Assembly (NCBI GenBank): GCA_050084515.1
Contig: CM114272.1
Span: 682,001 to 746,000 of the forward strand
Reading direction: 5' to 3'
DNA: 64,000 nucleotides
Origin: Blasia pusilla
Lineage: Eukaryota > Marchantiophyta > Marchantiopsida > Blasiales
The notes beneath the pieces were generated by a model that was not told the origin of the DNA, made no database searches, and saw nothing but the letters and a program-made list of their open reading frames with translations. A program made the position numbers and the translations under genes. Shown here piece by piece: positions 10,501 through 21,879 of this stretch; position 1 is the first letter of the stretch; every line of letters starts with the position of its first letter.

Positions 10501-12281
10501 GTTGAAGGTTCACACAGCAGTTACCGCTCTACACAGCTAGCCACAGCAAAGGGTGTAGGTCCTGGACTTCTTGCAAGGATAAAATGCAAGACTTCAGAGC
10601 ATATTGCTTGCAGTGCGATATCTAGCAATGGACAGTTTGTAGCTTTCTCAGACCGGTTGAAACCAAGGCTCTACCAACTGGAGCAGCAGGAACTGGGTGC
10701 TATTAATTCCAAGAAAATGAGGGGCATCATGAAGAAGAAGCTTCCAATGAATCTTCCAGCTGCCCAGTGTATGCTGTTCACCTCTGATTCCACTCGTCTA
10801 CTGCTTGGATGTCCTCAGCAAATTCTGGCAAGTTCACCTCCCTCTTTCCTCCTTCCATCCACTTTTCCTTGTTACATATAAATGCTGTTGTATTGTGTAG
10901 TTGGCGCCCACCTAACTTCCAGTGGTATTTGCCCCTTATTGCAGGTTATTGATGTGAAGAGCACTGAGATTATGCACTCCTTCCGGATGGCTTCACCCAA
11001 AGCTTTCGGAGTACTTGCTGACGAGAACCTATCACCCATAAACTTCATGTGTACCAGTGCTGATAGTCAATGGCTGGCTGTGACAACCAGTGCTGGCTAT
11101 ATCCAAGTCTTCAGCCTAGAGACCCTGAGGTCAGACGCGAGTGCTTGTTTGAGCAATTATTCCTTGTCCAGACTCTGATCTTAGAGACTATTGGACCCAT
11201 GGATCATCATTTCTCCTCCATTGCAAATCCCTCTATGTCGAGGATGTTGTGACTGGGGAATCTAACCTATTTAAGTAGCTGAGGGAAATCAATCATGTTG
11301 TAACTGTTTGCTTTTGGTGGTTTCTTGAGTGGATGTGGGTTCTGAATATCAGTGGAACATTTAATTTAGGTGAGTGATCAGTGCTATATTCATTTTTCTG
11401 TGGTCTTTGAGCAGGCATCATTGGTCAATACGTGTGATGGATGGATCTGTGGCGACCTCAGCCATATTTAGACCTAGTAGCAGCAACCTTCTTATCATCG
11501 GCACAGCTGGCAACCAGTTGCATGTTTTGGATGTCGAAGCAAAGGAGTTGACTGAGTGGTCAAAGGCCAACGGTGAGGCTATGGCTAGCCATCTGTTGGA
11601 GTTTCCTGGAGGAATTACGGGGTTATCAGTTCCGCCTACTGCAACATCTACCTGTGTCATAGCTTACAGTTCCAGGTTACTTCTTACCCACATCCGAGAT
11701 CAGGGAACTAGTTGTATTGCATCATTTGTCTTGCGACTTCAGGGGTGTAAAGAGAGCTCAAATCTTTCCTGTTTCATGGTTGGTCCTGGTTATGGGCTGA
11801 AGATTGACTCTCTCTTACTTGTCAAGGAATGTCTCTTTCATGCCTCCTACATTTTACACCTTGTTAGATCTGAGCAAGGGCTTATCATATCAGATTGTCA
11901 TGTATTTGGGGACAGATTCTTGACATCATTGTCTATTTTTTATACAGAGCAATGTGCCAAATTGACTTCAGCAAGCCTGTGAAGGCAGTTGATGGTGAGG
12001 TTATCGATACTGCAACCAAGCATGAAATGTCAAAAAGGTCCTCAGATGCTCGTAGTGCTGTAGCCAAGAAGAGTGATATCCACACCAACGGTAATGGTGT
12101 TGGACATAAACATAACGGAAGTGCTAATGTCCATAGCAATTTTGTATTGGTACCATTCAAGGATCCTGTTCTTTTTTTGGGGCACACTGCCCAGAGTTCA
12201 ATTCTTGTTGTAGAGAAGGCTTGGTTAGAAGTGCTCAGGCAATTCCCAGCTCCTGTATACAGGCACTTGTATGGAACTTAA
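7503..12281 (+). CDS. UTP4: UTP4 / cirhin-like WD40 protein of the small-subunit processome (11 exons)
   Basis: Exons are 7503-7664, 7812-7958, 8129-8432, 8601-8664, 8888-9001, 9419-9581, 9707-9881, 9992-10827, 10945-11129, 11415-11675 and 11948-12281: 2,745 nt, 914 codons plus stop. The joins stay in frame and introns are GT-AG except 10828-10944, which is GC-AG. The start gives the family opening ([23 protein letters not shown]...PGSVGWH), and the end is the characteristic [12 protein letters not shown]-type blades run throughout ([39 protein letters not shown]). An acidic Ser/Asp/Glu loop spans about residues 141-171 and a basic nuclear-signal-like cluster about 383-396. By homology UTP4 is part of the t-UTP/UtpA subcomplex that binds nascent pre-rRNA in the nucleolus and helps 18S maturation; the Arabidopsis relative is POPCORN. 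The gene looks intact. Intron 5 carries a small Helitron. Confidence 0.93.
9145..9358 (-). mobile_element. Short non-autonomous Helitron in UTP4 intron 5
   Basis: On the minus strand this begins TCATACTAC near 9358 and ends, after a decayed hairpin (ccgtgcaatgtatggg on the plus strand, 9157-9172), near 9145. The interior (gatctta-ttggctgaaagtgcc, caagaggaga, ttgcaaaatgaa) matches the better preserved 235-bp element at 51191-51425. The CTAG terminus has mutated, so the left edge is approximate. It lies wholly within intron 9002-9418. Confidence 0.6.
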
Positions 12282-12650
12282 GCAAATTTGCTTTTACTCC
12301 GGGTCCATAAAGTGTTGGATACTTGCTCTGTCTTGCATGTCATATGCATCTTGGAGATTTTTTTCTGGGTTCCTGCCTCTAATTCTTTGGATCCTCTGGA
12401 GTTTCGTTGTTTTTGTGCTTTTCTATGTATTTTCCTACCGAATTAGAGAGGTATGGGTGCTTGTGGAAAGCAAATCGAGCATTTGTCACCCTATTTTGGC
12501 AAAGAGCTGTGAGGGTACCTCATCATGTGAAGGATTGATCACACAAAGTCTGACTTCATTCAAATACAGTCGAATTACTGCTAAGGCAGTTCTCATTCTG
12601 GGAATAGAGGAATGTGTAAATTGCTGATTTTCTCAGGTTCAGAAATGGGA
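12282..12650 (+). other. Downstream of UTP4: probable 3' UTR
   Basis: Sequence after the UTP4 stop is T-rich with no exon-like continuation. I see no canonical AATAAA and cannot place the cleavage site. Confidence 0.35.
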
Positions 12651-13740
12651 AGCGATGTTAATTCGAGGCTGATCTCATGTGAGTGCCAAGCTCGAACTCA
12701 CCTCAGATCCCACTCCGACACTCAGTTCGGGTTGAGAGAGCATCCATTGTCCTACCATGCAGGTGATGCAGGTGAGCGCCATATGGGAGCTGCTATGAAT
12801 TTGAGGTCGAACTTCTGTAGCTTACTCAATACCCATGAGTTCCCATTCCTGCTCATCCAGAATAGTTGAGGGGGAAAGTACACCAGCAGTTTAACCTTGT
12901 CTACGTAACAGATGTGCTGGCTCTCTGATCCCAAATCAATGTCCGAGTCCATGTCGGTGGTGAAGTCCGTGCTATGATTGGATACTCCGTACTGTTCACG
13001 TCAGCTTGTTATCAATTGCTTCATTACATTTGAGATCCTGGTTCGTAGCCTTTTCAGCAGGAGCCGATTGGACTCCGGTCGTTCGCATCACAGGAGCCGT
13101 GTAAGGGAAACACCACAAGTGAACGTATCTCGTACTGATGCCTGAGCATGTAGTCAAGAGAATTCAAAGCAGCGGCTGTACCGGAAAGACCAAGACGGTC
13201 CTCAGCGCACCCTGAAGTCTTAGGAAGTGGTCATACTTGAACATCGCTGCCCTGGATCATCGGATCCTGTTATCGGCAGAGTGCCCTACGTAATTCCGAT
13301 CTCAAACCGGTCAAATCAATAACTAGAAAGTCCAGAGGCAAAGGTAAGGTACCTCAAAGCGCATGTGCGCTGTACCGAACCTCCAGCAGCACGCTCAAGA
13401 TCTGCGGCACGGGTACGTTGGCGCTCGGGAAAACATCGGAGTCTTCTTTCAGCGGAACCCGAAGTGATCCGTGCTCATTTCAAGACATCATGACACTGAA
13501 ACAACTCTGCGCAGCAGGGAAAGGATCCTCACCCACAGCTCCAACGACGAAGCCTTGGAAGCGCAATACATCAAACAACTCTGCGCAGGAGGGGAGGAAC
13601 GCTCTACCAAAGCTCCAGCACGTTGCCTTGAAAGCGCAATCACAGGGCCGAATCTGGTGCGGAAGGTATTGAGAAACACACACATCTGCTGAAAGGATCA
13701 TTTGGCAGTTTCCGTAGTTTCACTTCAAAAAGTTAGAGTA
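12651..13740. other. GC-richer patch, possibly captured or relic gene sequence
   Basis: Composition changes to roughly balanced GC between UTP4 and the AT-rich DNA beyond 13740. Frames are short on both strands and none resembles a known protein. The patch contains a 72-bp tandem duplication at 13498-13641. It resembles the GC-rich blocks next to Helitron ends elsewhere in the window, but I found no Helitron terminus here. Confidence 0.35.
13498..13641 (+). repeat. 72-bp direct tandem duplication
   Basis: Two adjacent ~72-bp units both begin AAACAACTCTGCGCAG, share an internal agctcca block and end with gccttg-aagcgcaat. The second unit differs by scattered substitutions. The unit length is a multiple of three, but no convincing protein spans it. 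Confidence 0.75.
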
Positions 13741-13741
13741 A

Positions 13742-16700
13742 TACGATCATCAAAACACAGCAGACTTAAAAAAGGTGTCTCTTTTATAGCATCTAGTGGG
13801 CACAAAGTGCATGGAGTGAAGGGATTAAGCATGGTGCTCTAAAATTTCTTTTTCGCAAAAGGGAAAATAATATTTTCTTGTCCGGTTGTCACATGCAAAT
13901 TAAGAACTCAAATTTCAATAATAATTTAAATTTGTTTGTTAGATTACTTGAAAATAATTCAGTCCGGTTTGAGAAGATGGCATGAATAGGTCTCTCAAAT
14001 GATTGTGGTATTATCTAACCAAAATCTCCATGAGAGAGTTCTTGATTGTCTTTTGCATAAAGATACCACCTATGGCTTTCATGCCTGGATGTCACTTGAA
14101 CGTGATTCATTGGGCTTTGAGAGGATGGAGGGAATATAACTCTCCAACATGCAAAGTATTATCAAAGAAAGATTTCCGAAAAAGAGATCGATTCCTAATT
14201 ATGGAAGTAGATAACACATATGGCTTTCATAATTGAATGTCACTTGAACATAATTCTGTGTGCATATGTGTAAAGTACTAATTCTTCAAGTATGTGTTAT
14301 GTGTGCATAATCATACCCAAGTTTTTTTATGACAATTATGCATGTATGAGTCTTTTGCTGCCCTCCCATAATCACTCCTATGAAAGCCCTAAGCTATGAC
14401 ATCCACGACGTTCATCGATTCAAAACAAGTAAGACCGATGAGAATTATGGGAGGATGCACACCTTGAAAAATAGGTGCATAAACCTTCAAGATCGTTGGA
14501 GTCAAAGGCTTGCCAATAACTAAACTATGTCGTTGAATGGAAATTGGATCTGTAGGTATTCTAACCAATTTCCACTTCAAACCATTACTAGCCACATAAT
14601 CTAAATGTAGCCATGGACGATGATGATTTGCTTCAACTTATGAGGTACATCTTGCCTCACCCTAAGGTGTTGGTATGACTTGATACAAGACTTAACCAAG
14701 GGCTTGATCACATTTAAATCAGATTTTTCTAAGGGGATGAGATCTATGTTGTAATTATCCATGACAAAAATTTGTAATTTCATGGGGGTAGGCAATTGTC
14801 CCAAAGTATGATCTTTGATTAGTAAAAGAAGGGAAAAAAATGGTCGAGAAAAAACTTCTTCCCAATTAGGTAAGATGGAGTTTCTTGGAATCATGACATT
14901 AAGATATGGTCTTTGAGTGGTTGGATGAGGTTAGTTGCAACTTCGTTATGTGAGGCTAAACCTTTCCCAGAAGCCCATGTTTAAATATTTGAGGTTTGGT
15001 AACTCTTAACCTAATCCAAAGGTTAAGGTTAAGAGTTACCAATGTTATAAATTATCACTTATGATATTCTTTGGGGGTTATTTTGGCTCTTCTTAAGGAT
15101 ATTTAAGGAAAAAAGATGGACTTCAAGAGCCATCTTTCTCATGTTGAGGCTTTGAAACACTTTATGTTCTAGGATTAGGTAGGAGATATAATGCTAGAGT
15201 TGGGATTCCCTCATGGCAGAGGATGGATGTGACTAAACAATCAAGTGTACTTTTGATAGTATAGTTGACAATGTAGTATCCAGCACTAGACATAATAACG
15301 TTGATGTCTAGTATGAAATGGGAAAATTTGAGAAGATCAATCCCAGAATAGTGCAAAATAGGTGGAAAATTATGAAAACGGAGGAAACATCGCTTTTTGG
15401 GGACTATTTGAGTTGTATTTAGTAAGTATGCAATAGGCCTATATGACACCCTTGAGAGGCAAAAGTGAAATATTTTTTTTGGGATTAAAATCCTTTATGT
15501 ATACTTAAAATTTTTACATGGAATCTCCCTTTTCTTTTTCCTCTTTGGAAAAGTTTCCCAACTTCTTAAATTTGAGTAGGGTATATCTATTTTTTTACCA
15601 AGTTTCCAAAGAACGTGAAGACTAGTTGAGAGTTCTCCCCCATCCATACAAGATTATGAGAGAATCCATCATTTAGAAAAGAAAAAGAGAATTACTCAAT
15701 GAGGTAGAAAGTTTGCAGTCTCCCCATTCACTCTAGGGAAAAATGCACCATCCATGTAAGACTACGAGAGAATCTATCACGAAGGAAAAGAGACAAGAGA
15801 GTAAGGTCAAGGATCACAATCAAAGTAAAAACAAATCTCGAGATCCTCTTGAAAATTAAATTTACCCAAAAATAATAATCTCAATTGGTGCATTGAAAAT
15901 GTGATTATGAGTTAAAGTAGTATAAACATGGCTATTGGGGACAATGTCTCCAAGTTTGAACGTGCCCTTGCATGAAGAAGTCTAGAGGGCTAGAAGTAAG
16001 TAAAGAAGAAATCATTTAATGGAAAGGAAAAAGTACCAAGGATGAAATAGCATGGGGAAATCCATGAGTAAAAAGGGAGATTCAAAGAGCTTAATGGATT
16101 TCAGGTCATAATATATGAGCGTGAAAATGAAGAGGGGCACTCTTTTGGAAATAACTTCATCGACAGGAGAAAAAATATAAAGTAAAGCAACGGAATATAT
16201 TAGTAGAACACTATATTATATTTGAAAGACGTGAAGCCTTATGATGGAATGATAACATACCTTCTACATTTTGGAGAGTTCACATATTTCTAAAATAACC
16301 TTTGAATGAAATAAACTTTTTCCTAGAATAAAAAGTAGGTATTTAAAAAAATGAAAAGGTTTCCATCTTTTAGAGCAATTCCTAAAATATAAATGTATAG
16401 ACTAGTCGTTTCTTAAATTTTCCCATAGTTGAAAGTAGCTTGACACTTGAGAAACACAAATCTATTCATACTACTATTTGGAGTTGATAGGAAAGACTCT
16501 AAATATGTATATGTGGTTATTTTGGTGCTTGGAAAAAAACACACCTACACTATAATTCTAGGAAGTGGGACTACTATAAGCAATAGTTAACGGTTTTTAA
16601 TTGTAAAAAAAGTGAATCATTGTATAATGAAGAAAAGTACACAAAACCAATTACTTATTTGCTTCTTGGAGGAAGAAAAAGAAAAAGTGATAGTCCTTTT

Positions 16701-16839
16701 CCATTGCTAAACAACTTTATAGATTGGAATAAAATCTAAATCCACACCTAAAAGTATAGGATTTGGTAGCTAAATTTGTAGTGCAAGATACAAAAATTAG
16801 GCATTTTTCTAAAAGGAAGATTCAAACTTACCTTGGTAG
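13742..16839. other. AT-rich DNA, no gene seen
   Basis: About 3 kb of AT-rich sequence with only short, uninformative frames and no splice-consistent protein homology. Probably decayed repeats. Confidence 0.5.
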
Positions 16840-17190
16840 GGAACACATATGTGATCTTTCTTTAACTAATACTAGTAAGATGCATACTTTAAAAAGTTAA
16901 ACCCAATATGTAAATTAACAATCAATATTTTCAAATTTGACATGTGTCATGAGGGTAGGTTTGTCAACACCAAGTGTCAATCATAGATATATCACCTATG
17001 AGGAGGTAATGTTGCCTTGATAATATAGATATATAACTTTAGAAAATTGATATAGAATTGAAGAGGACTATGTCCCATATGGGTTACACTCGTCTTAAAT
17101 CCAAGGGCTGCCTCCTGAGTACCCATTTATGACGGACTTATTGGTGTCCGTGCTCAGCACGAGTGAAAGAAAGGCCTCAAGAGATCTCCG
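16840..17190 (-). repeat. Left arm of a long inverted repeat
   Basis: Read on the minus strand, this matches plus strand 17590-17879 and then 18105-18170. Landmarks are the palindrome gtgctgagcac, cataaatgggtact, agacgagtgt, cccatatggga, aattctatat, tgacacttgg, acctaccctcatgacaca and, beyond the junction, tattagttaaagaaag. At 16872-16875 it has CTAG where the right arm carries extra DNA. The arms are ~300 bp around a ~400-bp spacer. Confidence 0.8.
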
Positions 17191-17589
17191 ATCTTTATCC
17201 ATCTTAGTTAGATCATAGATGGAACTAAGCTTTTAGAGAGGACATGTGTCATATATAGAGGCCACCTAAAAGGACATGTGTCAACCATAGAGATGTTTGT
17301 TGCCAAGACCCCTATCGCCAATAGTAATATAGATTTCGGGAAATATCCCTCGGCAACTCTATAGAACTTGTCAAACCTAATAGGGCGTCTCATCTCCGAG
17401 AACATTTAGGGTCCTAAGTCCTTGTTGGAATCGTCTTGCTCCAAATCAAACAATGGGGAGTTAGTCGGGATGTCCATGAGAGCATCCACTACAAACGTCA
17501 AAAAACCCTAAAAGAAATAAGGACAATGAAGACACTTTACCCAAAATCCTAAAAGTACTCAAATGGGTATGAGACTTCCTTATTTGTGT

Positions 17590-18170
17590 ATCTTCCTTAT
17601 TTGATCTCTAGAGGGCTTTCGTTCACTCGTGCTGAGCACGTATACCACCTAGTTTGTCATAAATGGGTACTTAGGAGGCAACCCCTTGATTTAAGACGAG
17701 TGTGACCCATATGGGACATTGTCCTCTTCAATTCTATATTAATTTCTAAAGTTATATATCCATACTATCAATGCAACATTACCTCCTCAAAGGTGACATA
17801 TCTATGATTGACACTTGGTTTTGACAAACCTACCCTCATGACACATGTCAAATTTGAAAATATTGGTTGTTAATTTATACTAGTAAGGTGTTGATGCGAT
17901 GCACGGGTAAAAAATGTTTGAAGAATTAGTGTATACTCCGTGAAGGGAGGAGATTAATGACGCTGTACATAAATTCAACTTTTTTTTTTTTTTTTTTTCT
18001 GTCCGTAACATATTAAACAATTTCTTATTGCCATTTACCACATGTTAAACATAAAAATGTTTGCAAATCAAAAAGACACTCTCCCATAATAATAATATAA
18101 TTATTAGATTTCATTTTTTTAATGTGCATTTTGCTAATATTAGTTAAAGAAAGGTCCCATATGTGTTCGA
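17590..18170 (+). repeat. Right arm of the inverted repeat, interrupted by 17880-18105
   Basis: This is the counterpart of the left arm at 16840-17190 with scattered substitutions. Homology stops at 17879 and resumes near 18105 (tttaatgtgcattttgctaa, then attagttaaagaaagg). The gap holds about 225 bp absent from the other arm. Transcription through both arms would give a long fold-back RNA. Confidence 0.75.
17880..18105 (-). mobile_element. Minus-strand Helitron end inside the inverted-repeat arm
   Basis: On the minus strand the sequence runs CCCGTGCATCGCATCAACA, CCTTA and then CTAG|T, the Helitron 3' layout (hairpin remnant, spacer, CTAG), ending at 17880. The insert interrupts a repeat arm that is continuous in the other copy except for a 37-bp alternative. 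The 5' limit near 18105 is inferred from where arm homology resumes. It includes a run of about 18 T near 17980. Confidence 0.55.
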
Positions 18171-18194
18171 ATCTATAAAGTTGTTCCTTATTTG

Positions 18195-19058
18195 TGTATC
18201 TCACGTGCTTCCGTATAGTGTCTTTACCGGAGAAACACAAATTCGGGCGTCTCGGACTAATTTTCGTATCTTACAAGCTTCCCATAAATGGTATTTACGG
18301 GAGATTAAAAAACTAGGGCATCTCGGACTAATTTTCGTATATTACAGCCTTCCCAAAAATGGTCTTTACGGGAGATAAAATAGGGCGTCCGGCCTAATTT
18401 TAGTATCTTACAGGCTTCCCATAAATGGTCTTTACGGAGATACCAAAACTAGGGCGTCTCGGCCTAATTTTCGTATATTACAGCCTTCCCATAAATGGTC
18501 TTTACGGGAGATAAAATAGGGCGTCCGGCCTAATTTTAGTATCTTACAGGCTTCCCATAAATGGTCTTTACAGAATACAGAAACCAGCCTCTCCGGACTA
18601 ATTTTCGTATATTACAGCCTTCCCATAAATGGTCTTTACGGGAGATAAAATAGGGCGTCCGGCCTAATTTTAGTATCTTACAGGCTTCCCATAAATGGTC
18701 TTTACGGAGATACCAAAACTAGGGCGTCTCGGCCTAATTTTCGTATATTACAGCCTTCCCATAAATGGTCTTTACGGGAGATAAAATAGAGCGTCTCGGA
18801 CTAATTTTAGTATCTTACAGGCTTCCCATAAATGGTATTTACGGGAGAGACACAAACTAGGGCCTCTCGGACTAATTTTCGTATATTACAGCCTTCCCAT
18901 AAATGGTCTTTACGGGAGAGACACAAACTAGGGCGTCTCGGCCTAATTTTAGTATCTTACAGGCTTCCCATGAATGATATTTACGGGAGAGACACAAACT
19001 AGGGCGTCTCGGACTAATTTTAGTGTCTTACAGCCTTCCCGTAAAGTGTCTTTACGGT
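18195..19058 (+). repeat. Tandem array of ~13 stem-loop units upstream of the RBR gene
   Basis: The core cttcccataaatggtctttacggg recurs about 13 times at 66-71 bp spacing (near 18211, 18278, 18346, 18412, 18483, 18549, 18616, 18682, 18753, 18820, 18891, 18962 and 19033). Units alternate between ttcgtatattacagcc and ttagtatcttacaggc junctions, so the true period is a ~137-bp dimer. Each core is an inverted repeat; the last unit is perfect (CCGTAAAG-TGT-CTTTACGG, 19038-19056). A second small inverted repeat, gagac...gtctc, lies between cores. The array ends about 200 bp before the proposed start codon. No spacer diversity, so it is not CRISPR-like. Confidence 0.9.
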
Positions 19059-19262
19059 CCCAGAACCACGCAAAGTACGAAATAGTTTTGGGCCGTAAAG
19101 AGAATGAGAGAGGAAGAGGAAGAGGAAGAGAGAGGAAGAGACAGAGAGACAGTAAGAGAGAGAGAGAGAGAGGGGGAGGGGTTTATCTCTTGCTCCATTC
19201 GATTCGGATCGCCACTGCAATTCCGGAGGTGCAAGGATTTGGGTGGCAATTCGGGAGGCGCG

Positions 19263-21776
19263 ATGGCGGACGGCGGAGCCATGGCAGTGCAATTGCACGA
19301 ATTTTGGATGGCGTCCACCATGGATTCCGATCTCGAGCTTGCGTTCCAATTGCAGCTCAACGAGGCTTTGGCTGCATCGGCAGCCGGAGGTGGCTATGAA
19401 GTAGACGAGATGTCGAGCACAGGAGGAAGAGGAAGGGGAGGGAGTGATCGCGTGGTTGCGATGGAGGTGATGAGCGGAGAATTGCGGAGAATTGAGCAGG
19501 AGGGGAGGGATAAGGAGAAGGCGGAGGAGGAGGTGCGGGTTTTGGGGTTGGAGATGAAGAGGAGGTGGCGTGATATGGAGTTCGCGAAATCAATTGATGC
19601 TATGTCGGAGGAGGAGTGGGAGAACGAGGGTGATCGGTTTGAGCTGCCGTTTTCGGGGGATGAGGTGCAGATGTGTGATTTGTTTTTCTCCAAGGTGAGG
19701 CAGGATGGAGGGTATGTGGGAATGGCTTGGGCCGTGACGGACGGGAGAGGCCATGTCTTGTTCCAGCAGAGCATGTTCTTGGGGCTCGACGTCAGTTCGT
19801 ATGTTGCAGACTATACCGCCCTCATCAATGGGCTTACATATGCTGTGTCGGCGGGCGTGCGAAATATACGCGCGTATGGGAACTCTGCAGTTGTTTACAT
19901 GCAGGTCAGAATTGTTCCTAGGCTTATTTGTGAAGAAGTTGTTATTCCATTCTTGCTTCCAAATCTTACCAACGTTGGCGATCTGCTGTGGAAACTCCTT
20001 TTCCTGCTTTCGTTTTGGTTTCTTTATACTTTCAAATAGTCTGTCCCGTGATAGTAGACTTTGCGTTAGGACGGCGTTCAGAGCTCTCATTCCGTAATGC
20101 ACTCGTAAAAGGTGGGCATGATGCTGCTGAAAAGAAGTAATTGCCATGCCCTAAGATAGTCCGCAGCGGAATGGTTTCAGCTTCCAAATGAAGACTCGAC
20201 GTGCAAAATGCAGACTGTTTTCATTGCGTGAGTGGAGTTGGTTTCCATTGAGGTTCATTCCACGTTTTCCTCGATTCGCTCGGAACTTCGACGTTCTATT
20301 GGTCATGATGTGTGAAATGACAGGAGTGGCCTTTTGCCATTTGTTTTCATGCTCCAGGTGTCTGAACGGTGGAAGGTACGAATGCCTAAACAGCTCAAAT
20401 TCTTGGAAGATGTCCAGCGACTTGTGAAGCAGCTAGACAGCTTCTCTGTGGAAGTTGTGCCAAAAACCAAGAATGATTACGTGCTCGCTCTGGCAAGTAA
20501 GGCCATTCAATCACACATAGCAGAGATCTTGAAAAGTGGAGTGCAGATCGAAGAGCTCTCCAGAGCGGGTCAGGAGAAGATGGAAGATTGCCCCATATGT
20601 TTTGAGCGGACTCCTCTGTCGAAACTGTTTGTTGTGAAGGAATGTGACCACCGATTTTGTTTCAGTTGCTTGTCCCAGCACGTTGAGATTCGGATTAAGG
20701 AAAATCAGGTCCCTATACGCTGTCCACAGGATTGTACCAACTCCTTAGACATCAATCAATGCAAGCCTTTCCTTTCTTCTACTGTGTTGGAGAATTATGC
20801 GAAGTGTTTGACAGAAGCCAGTATTCCAGAGTCAGAAAGAGTATACTGCCCTTTTCCAAACTGCTCTGCCCTGATGTCCAAGGGTGGACTGAATCCATCC
20901 TTCAAAGCGAGTTCTTCAAGACGTCCTCCAGGATCATTCGGCCGCACTGAATGCGTGGAGTGCCATCGACTTTTCTGTGTGGAGTGCCAAGTGTCATGGC
21001 ATGCAGGCATGTCCTGTAAGGACTATCAGAAACTCCCACCGGATGGAAAGAATGCAGAGGACTTCAAGCTGTATAAACTTGCGACTAATAAGAATTGGCA
21101 ACGTTGCCAACAGTGCCGCCGCATGATCGAGCTAGATCAGGGTTGCTATCACATGACCTGCAGGTATGTCCTTCGCTATGTTGTCTAGTGAAGAAATTGG
21201 GAAAGAATTACAAGACTTCAAGTGAATGGGTGGTGTCAAGTATCGCCCTAACTGTGTTTTGTTAGGGTGTCTGTCAGCTTGGTAAGAGTGTCTCAAACAG
21301 CATTAGTGATTTATGGGGCAGTCCTTTGCCTATGCTTTACTAAGTTGACTTTAGAGCCCACTGGTGCTGTCAGGGTACAATTTACATGAAATGATCATAT
21401 GTTCCATGTGTTCTCATCCACACAAGTTGTATGTTCCAGGTGTGGTCATGAATTCTGTTACAGTTGTGGAGCAGAGTGGAAAAACAAGCAACCAACATGC
21501 AAATGCAAGTTATGGGATGAGCGAAATATTGTCCGTGACGCTTTGTCCGAATCAGAAGATGAATTCGAAAATGACTACGACGATGTATTTTATTATGGTA
21601 TTGAGCCAAATAGGCATGGAGGTCGATTTGACAGGGTACTTGATGACTTTTTGAGGGCTGTTAATGTGACAAATTACAAGACTAGATTATGCAGGCACTG
21701 GCAAAATGGAGTCTGTCGGGCTGGTCGCAATTGTAATTTTGCCCATGGAGATGGAGAACTTCGTACAGTACCCTAA
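19263..21776 (+). CDS. RBR-type E3 ubiquitin ligase with RNase H-like domain and C-terminal CCCH finger (3 exons)
   Basis: Exons 19263-19904, 20358-21163 and 21440-21776 join in frame: 1,785 nt, 594 residues. Residues ~135-262 form an RNase H-like fold of the plant type, with GNS at 206-208 where catalytic enzymes have D-S, and Asp183 in place of the usual Glu, so it is probably inactive. RING1 starts at C292 (CPIC...CDHRFCFSCL), then IBR (CPFPNC...CHRLFCVEC), then RING2 (CQQC...QGCYHMTCRCGHEFCYSC) with Cys477 as the predicted ubiquitin-accepting cysteine. Residues 567-585 are a C-x7-C-x5-C-x3-H zinc finger, a type that often binds RNA. RBR ligases pass ubiquitin from E2 to RING2 Cys and then to substrate. 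The ATG at 19263 has a good context; an in-frame ATG at 19104 would add 53 Glu/Arg-rich residues. The substrate is unknown. Confidence 0.9.
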
Positions 21777-21873
21777 TGGTGAACCACTCAAACGAATATG
21801 CTACACAAGCTTTCCCATTCAGTTGTCACCTCTCAACGGCATTGTACATTTGTGATTGAGTTAAACAGTAGGG

Positions 21874-21879
21874 AATAAA
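21874..21879 (+). terminator. Polyadenylation signal AATAAA after the RBR gene
   Basis: A canonical AATAAA lies about 98 bp past the stop codon at 21776 and is the first one downstream. This distance is normal for a plant 3' UTR. The cleavage site is not determined. Confidence 0.5.

Noticed and set aside
18195-19058. CRISPR-like array
   Set aside because: The whole unit repeats, there are no unique spacers, and the context is a plant nuclear genome; it is a tandem minisatellite.
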